In this document: one piece after another, positions 57,855-64,000 of the stretch | How the letters are laid out: every line of letters starts with the position of its first letter | Numbering within the stretch: the stretch's first letter is position 1 | Source: Tanypteryx hageni | Lineage: Eukaryota > Arthropoda > Insecta > Odonata > Petaluridae | Length of the DNA stretch: 64,000 nucleotides | Assembly: GCA_028673005.1 (NCBI GenBank) | Contig: CM054115.1 | Span: forward strand, 7,981,501 to 8,045,500 | Direction of reading: 5' to 3' | Notes under the pieces: model-generated | What the model was told of the DNA's origin: nothing | The model's input: the letters and a program-made list of their open reading frames with translations, nothing else | The model's database searches: none | Program-made: the position numbers and the translations under genes

Positions 57855-60800
57855 CTACAAAATTCTGCTGTAACACTTAGTCTGCCATAAATTGGGAGAA
57901 CAACCACTTGAATCTAAACTAAATGGCATGCCTTTAGGTTGCTCCCTATTGATTGATGTTTCACCATTGTTCACTGAAGGGAGCCCTTCAGGATGCTCAG
58001 AGAGGCTCACAGCATCCACATTGTTAACTGACATTTTCTGCAAATTTAAAAAAGTAATTTATTTGAGTATTTGAACTCCACTATAGCGCTCGAAATTAAT
58101 TATAGAATTTAATGTAACTTACCACAGCAATACCCAACATTACTTGAGGTTCCAAGGGCCCTGGAACACAATTCTCTTTCTGTTCCACCTGTAAGAAGCA
58201 TTAAAATAAATTTCTAAAAATATAATAATAATATTTTATTTAACGCATACAGGTTCTCCAATTACACACGTTATAAAAAATTTAGTAAAAAAATAAACAT
58301 AAATAAAAATTAAGACATACATTTAAAAATGCAGCTATTTACAAAGGAATACGTTGCATAACTTTCTATTAAAAGCTGGTCCAGAATCATTAAAAAATTC
58401 TATGGACGGCAAAGCCAATAGGGCCTCACCTGCTAACCGTATCAACCTAGGAATGGGTGAGTATTTCACCACATTTACACGACAGAAGGATGCATGAAAA
58501 ATTGAAGTATGCCTTGATCTTCTAGTAGGAGTGGCTATACCCACCGAGCCAAGAATATCAGGAGCATCAATGGAACCAGATACTACATTTCATAGGAAAT
58601 TAATGTCACTTATCTTACGTATGATTTCGAGCGGAGGTAGCCAAAAGTGTTTACACAAAGCAGTAGAGTGTTGTCCCGAGTAGGGCACACTTTCTTTAAC
58701 ACAGAGCTCCTTTATAAAACGATTCTGAACCCATTCAATGGCCTGTATTTGATTTTTATGAAATGAGTTCCAGACCACACTACCATATTCCAGTATTGGT
58801 CTGACAAGGCTGCGATATGATCGAATAACAATGTCTCGAGAAAAAAATTGCAAAGTGTATATTTTAATGAACCCAAGGAGTTTAGAGGCTCTAGAACATG
58901 TTGCCCTGATATGCTTGTCAATGCTCAGATTTGACTCAAAGGTCACTCCTAGGTCACAGTTGGAATCAACACGTTGCAACTGAATTCCAATGAGCATTTA
59001 ATTAAAATTAATTAAACTCTTTTTGAGGGAGAAAGAAATAACTTTGCATTTTGATACATTGGCATTAAGATGCCACTTAGAGCACCATTTAGAAAAATTA
59101 TTAACATCATCCTGCAAAACCTAACAATCAATAGCATTACGAATACATTTAAAAATCTTAAAATCATCAGCATAAAGTAGACTATGACAGTTTACAGAAG
59201 CAGGCAAATCATTAATAAAAATGTTTAAAGACAGCGGCCCCAAAATGGAGCCCTGAGGTACGCCAGAGAAAACCTTAACAAGTGAAGAAGAAGTACCATA
59301 TAATACAACCTTTTGACTTCTGTTAGACAAATATGATTGTAAGAGATTGAGTAATCCCCCGGCAACACCAAAGGATTGGACCTTTCTTAAAAGCAGTTTG
59401 TGGTCAACGGTATCGAATGCCTTACAGAAATCAAAATATATTACATCAAACTGATATCCGGATTGGATAGTGGTGGCAATATTATTCATATGAGCAACTA
59501 AGTTAGATTGGGTAGATCGGTTGGGAAGAAAGCCATGCTGAGTATTTGAAAATTGAATCTTGCTGTGCATCATCATATGCTTGTATATGATCTTCTCAAA
59601 GATCTTCAAGAACGATGACAGTAACGAAACAGGCCTATAATTCGTAACATCAGATCTATCACCACTCTTATGAACTGGAGTAATTAAAGCAAGCTTCCAC
59701 ATCTCATTAAACAGAATAGCTGAGGGATGAGTAAATTTATTAGCACATGCTTTAATAATAAAAATAGGAACACAGTCTGGACCTGAAGATGCATTACATT
59801 TAAGACTATGTGTAACCTGGAGCACTTCCTCAGGAGATATTTTGAATGATGTTTGTGGAACAAGATTTAGACATGGCGCCTCGAGGGTATCCAATTGGTG
59901 GTGGAGTTACGGAAAGCCGAGGAAAAAAGTCAGAAAAGAGTCTACATCCACCTTGAGTGTCAGATGCTAAATTATCTCCATGATAAATGGAGTTTGGTAT
60001 ATTTCTATCCCCTCTTCTGCGACGAACATACCGCCAAAATGTATTTGAGCCATCACTAAGAGAAGAATCAATATCCTTCAAGTGTGCTTCGTATTTTTCA
60101 GCTTGGAGAGACTTAAAGCTAGTATGTTTGATCTTTATGTATTAATTAAATAACAAGAAAAACTTTTGATTTGGACATTTCAATTTCTAGATCGAAAAAC
60201 AAATACTTTAAATGCGTTCACAAGAAAAGAATTATCTTGACGTCAAGGAACACAAAAAAAACGCATAATGTAAAACAATAAATAAACAATTTATTTTAAA
60301 AAATCCGAAATTTTTAAAAATAAAACAGTTTAAAATAATCAAAATGAGACATTGCTACGGTATAAGTACTTCTCTCATTCTATTACAAGCACAATTCTAT
60401 TCCCGGATGTCTACGTTGTAGTTTAACTTTCAAAGAACTAAGTATACTGTACGAATAACCACAAAAAGTTTTGAATAGAAAATTCAATTACTTAATCTAA
60501 AATTACGGCATATTTTGTGAAAAACAGACACGTACCATATTCAAACCCAGTGCTACGGATGGAACATCTAGCCGAAGCAAGCGAGGCTTGACACCTAAAA
60601 ACGAGAAACACTTCCGCTCAAAATGCTTTTCGCACACAAAAAACCGAAAGAAAATTCCCTCCTTCCTTCCTAGGAGATGTATCCAGGACAAGTATCTGTT
60701 AAGAAAACATAAAAGCATTCTCACAAAACGCATTCACATAACAATTTGTAGAACTATTTTGTCAGAAATATTATCAAAAATATATGCTATTTTTAAGACT

Positions 60801-60880
60801 TACCTGGCTCTGTTGATTGGAGAGCAGAACAAATTCACTCCGTCACTTCTACTCTTAAACCACGGTCAGCCAGTGCACAT
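57855..60880 (-). CDS. Host THAP-domain gene, four exons predicted
   Basis: Predicted spliced gene. Exon 1 60880-60802 (donor gtaagt), exon 2 60695-60536 (acceptor ttcttaacag, donor gtacgt), exon 3 58188-58123 (acceptor ttcttacag, donor gtaagt), exon 4 58037-57855 (acceptor tttgcag, stop tag). All four join in one frame. Exons 1-2 encode a THAP zinc finger: [31 protein letters not shown] and [12 protein letters not shown], matching the C..C, W, C-x2-H-F and AVP landmarks. Exons 3-4 add an acidic tail without known domain. THAP proteins bind DNA; some derive from P-element transposase. An in-frame tga at 60866-60868 sits where the second zinc Cys is expected, so the copy may be broken or the first exon misassigned. 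Confidence 0.65.
58221..60120 (-). mobile_element. LINE3, 5'-truncated, in THAP gene intron
   Basis: Minus-strand LINE (Jockey/R1/I-like RT). RT frame 59894-59121: [60 protein letters not shown] and [10 protein letters not shown] (catalytic YADD kept). Thumb frame 58997-58590: [19 protein letters not shown] and [12 protein letters not shown] (taa)n tail lies at 58221-58235. The endonuclease and ORF1 are missing by 5' truncation near 60110. It lies between exons 2 and 3 of the THAP gene, in the same direction. Confidence 0.88.
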
Positions 60881-62050
60881 TTTCCTCGTCTTAAAGACAT
60901 ATTGCTATATGCATACGCAGCAATGGAGGATTTCTATTATTCAAAATGGCGCAAGTCGACTGGGAGCTCCGCTCAAGGTTCGCCTGCGTCCCGCCGTTAA
61001 TCTAGATCGCTGCGTCTGCAGCGCTTCTCAGTTAGCACATACACGTGCGAACTACGTGTAAAACCTGGGTCTCTATTCTCCCATAACAGTTTCATACCCC
61101 TGGGTATTAAGATTCATTCTTTCGCTATGTATGTGTCAGCAAACGTACACGCATGAATGAAAACGCTTAGCTAGCAGATCCGCAGAACCACATACGTACA
61201 GAGATGAGATGAGATACGTCATAAATATCGTCATTTCATTTCTCGGAGGCGTCTTGTCGAAATACAGTCTCAACATTGGTTGGCCCTCGAGATAATTGGA
61301 TTCCACCCGTCAAGTCCAAAAACATTTAAGTAGTAGTGAAAAAGAGTTCCAGCACAGCGATAGTAACGCCACCTGTCGGTAGAACTGTGAGCTAAAGATA
61401 AACAAAAGATGATCGGAATGACGTCATAAAAAAAGACGATCGTAATGCGCAATGTTAGGTTGGTATCTCAAATGTCGGTGGATTCGAATCAAAAGGTGTA
61501 AATTTTTGATCCTCCAATCCGAATAGCCGACCCAACTTTATGTATAATTGCGAGTTGTTTTAAGTCCATAACTGAAAATTAATTATTTTCAAATCAATGA
61601 TTGCTTAGATTTATAGTATAATAATAATTTTAAATATAAATTAAATTACCTTTGGAGAGCGATCTGATGCATAGAATATCTGAAAACTCACTTTATGCAC
61701 GCGTCCGTCCTCTGCCGAGTCTCACATCCCTATGAAACCTAAGTGCGAGATAGCAAAAATGCTGATGCTGCACGGCCGCGAGACTCTGCGCAGCGATCTT
61801 GAGTCAGCAAACCGAACGTGAGCAGCTACATAGTTACAAAATGCTGAGTTCGTGCATACACCGGATGTTAGCTGGAGAGTGGGGGTTAACGTGAACACTT
61901 TCTCAACTTTCGGTATATTTGAATCGAGTTAAAATTTTGCTGTCGGCGGTGATTTTAAATACGTCAAAATGAAACAAATATTTTGGTCCTAACCCGTCTT
62001 ACTTAATTGATTTAGCAAGTCGTAACTTGTCGAAAGTCGAATGGAAGGAA
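60881..62050. promoter_or_regulatory. THAP gene upstream region
   Basis: A locally GC-richer stretch at 60950-61020 (gtcgactgggagctccgctc, cgtctgcagcgcttctcag) lies just upstream of exon 1 and is a plausible promoter. Further right nothing is recognisable; a few short frames lack support. Confidence 0.35.
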
Positions 62051-62149
62051 GAGATGAACTAAAAATAGTTTTTAAAAATCAACATTCCTTTATTTCCATT
62101 TCAAAATGTCTTAATGAAATTCATTTCTTTTTATTAAAGAACAAGTAAT

Positions 62150-62900
62150 CACAAATTAATCATGTTCCTTTTTAGTATCATCTCCTTTTTTCCCACTCGT
62201 ATACATTTACACCGCATTCACTACAAATTGTCATGTCCATATATCCAGAATAAATAAATCCAACAGAAGCCATTTTATATAGAACGAAAATAAATTGATT
62301 TTTAGGAAAGCAATTGAATGATATAAGTCTATCAGATTCATTTTTTAGTTCAACATTTTGCTGAAACCAGTTCTTAATTTTGTGACAATTATCCACAGCA
62401 CACATTAAATTTCCATCATTTCTATGTTTATACAGCATATATCTTTTACCCGATGAGGGTAATTGTGAAATTGGAGGGCAGTCAAAAACGATTAAATCGA
62501 TGACTTTATATCCTATTATATCGGATAAGAATTTTCATTTTTCTAAACCTTTTACGAAAAAAAGAGGATAACCTAATGTATATTTCAACAGTACATTTTC
62601 AAAATTTTCATGGGTGATGTCACCTTCTTCTACCTCCATTCCGTGATAGTATTTGGTAGGACATGAAGTTAATTTTTTACCAATTATTTCACGTGGTGAT
62701 GAAAAAAATCTATGATTGGCTATAATCATTTTCAATATCGCAAATAGCCAATTCTTTGACTACGAATTCATTCTTTTGATTGCGAAAGGCTTGAAAATCC
62801 AATATACATTTCTCAATTGAAAAATCTCTAATGGAGTTTGGTTTACGGAAGTATTAGCTCCATCGCCAGGAACCAACTCCGTCACACACACACAGAATAG
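62150..62900 (-). pseudogene. Third exonuclease/BIR-like gene copy
   Basis: Homolog of 46389-47160 from a third Polinton. Read right to left: SVPGDG-like leader, LDFQAFRNQKNEFVVKELA (about 62815-62757), HRFFSSPREIIGKKL and MEVEEGDITHENFENVLLKY, PLFFVKGLEK, a CAVDNCHKIKNWF segment, then the BIR-like core VGFIYSGYMDMTICSECG with a Trp after it. The same A6 run follows the Trp and shifts the frame; the BIR-type Gly-Asp and Glu-His then lie in the +1 frame. Stops at about 62750 and 62520 also break it. Confidence 0.65.
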
Positions 62901-62944
62901 CAGTTTACGGGAGTTTTAATTCCACGCCAGAGACTGCAGTCTTC

Positions 62945-63193
62945 TCACATGCGCTGTAATAAAAATTCTCCGATTGTGCAATGTTTAGGAATTTCTAAAT
63001 TTAATCTTTCGAAATCGATTTTGCTACCTGTTGATTTAGCTATATCGGTAACTTTACGAAGACCGATTACGCAGCCGACATTCATGAAACTTTCGTAATA
63101 CTCTTTTACGTTTGGAGATTCTTTAATTAATGTATTTAATGTTAAATTCAAAGGTTTAGATTGCACCAATAGCTTATTCCACTCCTTATTCAA
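62945..63193 (-). CDS. Uncharacterised Polinton-linked ORF
   Basis: 82-codon frame beginning MNKEWNKLLVQSKPLNLTLN, with VKEYYESFMNVGCVIGLRKV and GSKIDFERLNLEIPKH. No family recognised. It lies between the proline-rich ORF and the exonuclease/BIR-like gene, where the copy at 46.4 kb has nothing comparable, so it may be an extra accessory gene or part of a longer broken gene reaching to about 63410. Confidence 0.35.
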   Translation of the reverse strand: MNKEWNKLLVQSKPLNLTLNTLIKESPNVKEYYESFMNVGCVIGLRKVTDIAKSTGSKIDFERLNLEIPKHCTIGEFLLQRM

Positions 63194-63416
63194 GGTGACC
63201 GATTGACCGTCACCGTTGATTATTAAATGTTTAGCTCCGTAATACTTTACAAATCGTAATGGCAGTTTTTCAATGATTGGTTTGCTATCAGAATTAAAAT
63301 AGTTTGAAATTATATCTTTTTGTTCGAATAAATTAAGTCATTGATCATTACTCAGATTGATAGCCCCTTTACCGATTTAAGTAAATTGCACACACTATTC
63401 AAAAGTTTCACAATGA

Positions 63417-63662
63417 TTAAACCCAACCCAAACTTTTCACTTTCTTATTATTCAGATAATACACAGTTTCCAATAAGAGCTGATTGATTTCACAAATATT
63501 CTTCTTCCGCGATGACTTCGGGGGTGATGTGGGATCTGCTTGCAGACTGGATGGTGGTGATGGTGGCGATGACGATGGTGGTGGTGATTGCAGAGTGGAG
63601 AACTCCGGTCTTGGAACACTTCTCCCTCGTTTCGGTAGAACTCCTAAACTGCTGGAACACAT
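63417..63662 (-). CDS. Proline/serine-rich Polinton ORF (third copy)
   Basis: 82 codons: VLPKRGRSVPRPEF, a long Pro/Ser run, then SRKKNICEINQLLLETVYYL. Matches the layout of the ORF at 46166-46410. Together with the ORFs to its left it shows that 62.06-63.67 kb is the protease-side end of a third Polinton. The Pro/Ser section is low complexity. Confidence 0.5.
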   Translation of the reverse strand: MCSSSLGVLPKRGRSVPRPEFSTLQSPPPSSSPPSPPSSLQADPTSPPKSSRKKNICEINQLLLETVYYLNNKKVKSLGWV

Positions 63663-63670
63663 GATTGTGT

Positions 63671-64000
63671 GGAGTTAATATATTTCGATATAACCTACAA
63701 TTACTGATGGAGGGTGGCAGGAGTGAGGGTACGGTTATGCTGGAAGATGTGAAAGTGGAATGGGGAGCCTCAGAATTATTAAATCCTCGGCGATTGGTTG
63801 CTTGTCCTAGATTGCATCATGCGTTGGAGTTCATTTATTTTCAAGCAGCAGTTTCATTTTTTCCCCAAAATATCTATTACTAGAATAACTTTCCACAAAA
63901 CATGAACATTTTTTAACCAAAAAATATATGCCAAATAAATTTGAATATACCGAAAATTACAAAAATTCAGTAACCTATAAAAATAATTACTTTATCAAAT
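63671..64000. other. No gene recognised
   Basis: Contains an open frame on the plus strand (63665-63883) without any motif that I recognise. The last 100 bases are AT-rich. Confidence 0.35.

Larger units (their letters stand above)
62051..63670 (-). mobile_element. Third Polinton fragment (accessory-gene end)
   Basis: Contains the proline-rich, unknown and exonuclease/BIR-like ORFs in the order seen at 46.2-47.2 kb but diverged from it. No terminal repeat or tRNA-like sequence was recognised on its left. Polymerase and capsid genes would lie beyond the window on the right, if present. Confidence 0.65.

Noticed and set aside
60866..60868. Selenocysteine codon in the THAP finger
   Set aside because: A tga at a Cys position invites the idea, but THAP proteins are not known selenoproteins and no SECIS element was identified; a mutation or wrong exon is more likely.

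Overview
This is nuclear DNA from an animal, most likely an arthropod; the species cannot be told from the window. It is AT-rich, has one recognisable spliced host gene (a THAP-domain gene, minus strand, exons between 57.9 and 60.9 kb), and is otherwise a pile of transposable elements: Penelope-like, BEL/Pao, Ty3/gypsy, several LINEs, several hATs and, above all, two large Polinton/Maverick-type elements (integrated, adintovirus-like DNA) plus a fragment of a third. Nearly every mobile-element gene is broken by stops or frameshifts.

Layout. 0-5 kb: two Penelope-like remnants. 5.8-7.4 kb: BEL/Pao scrap fused to a hAT, then a fold-back repeat with a hammerhead-like core. 10.4-15.7 kb: a hAT fragment and a nearly full-length two-ORF LINE. 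16.7-36.1 kb: Polinton genes on the minus strand (17.1-25.2 kb), a truncated gypsy, a dUTPase, a non-autonomous hAT, a Polinton terminal repeat ending at 32851, half a hAT, half a LINE, and a second kind of Polinton terminus. 36.6-54.2 kb: Polinton genes on the plus strand (zinc finger, DNA polymerase B, packaging ATPase, small ORFs, integrase remnant, penton, pX-like, major capsid, protease, exonuclease-like and BIR-like ORFs), a 6.3-kb Ty3/gypsy element with both LTRs, and the other terminal repeat. 54.2-57.6 kb: the other halves of the hAT and LINE. 57.9-60.9 kb: the THAP gene with a LINE in an intron. 62-63.7 kb: a third Polinton fragment.

The main result comes from target-site duplications and reading frames. 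The two Polinton ends at 32851 and 54178 are followed by atgggc and gcccat, which are reverse complements. The two hAT ends at 33525 and 56345 are followed by cgctaagc and gcttagcg, also reverse complements. The Polinton-type ends at 16664 and 35396 have outer flanks aagcat and atgctc, a 5-of-6 reverse-complement match. If the piece between about 20 and 42 kb is mentally turned back, all three become ordinary direct duplications, and the hAT and LINE frames run straight across the joins. The history that fits is: one CR1/L2-like LINE received Polinton 'Q' in its ORF1 end and a hAT in its reverse transcriptase; the hAT received Polinton 'P'; P and Q, lying in inverted orientation, recombined in a nearly identical block (18.5-21.86 kb and 40.85-43.33 kb), inverting about 22 kb and swapping halves. 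Each Polinton now on the sequence is therefore a hybrid: 17.1-32.9 kb is Q-left plus P-right, and 35.4-54.2 kb is Q-right plus P-left.

The Polinton genes form the usual virus-like set: protein-primed polymerase and integrase for replication and insertion, and ATPase, capsid proteins and adenain-like protease for particles. Two accessory modules look little described: an exonuclease-like/BIR-like gene pair at the protease end, and a dUTPase plus a small opposite-strand ORF at the polymerase end. None of the copies appears intact.
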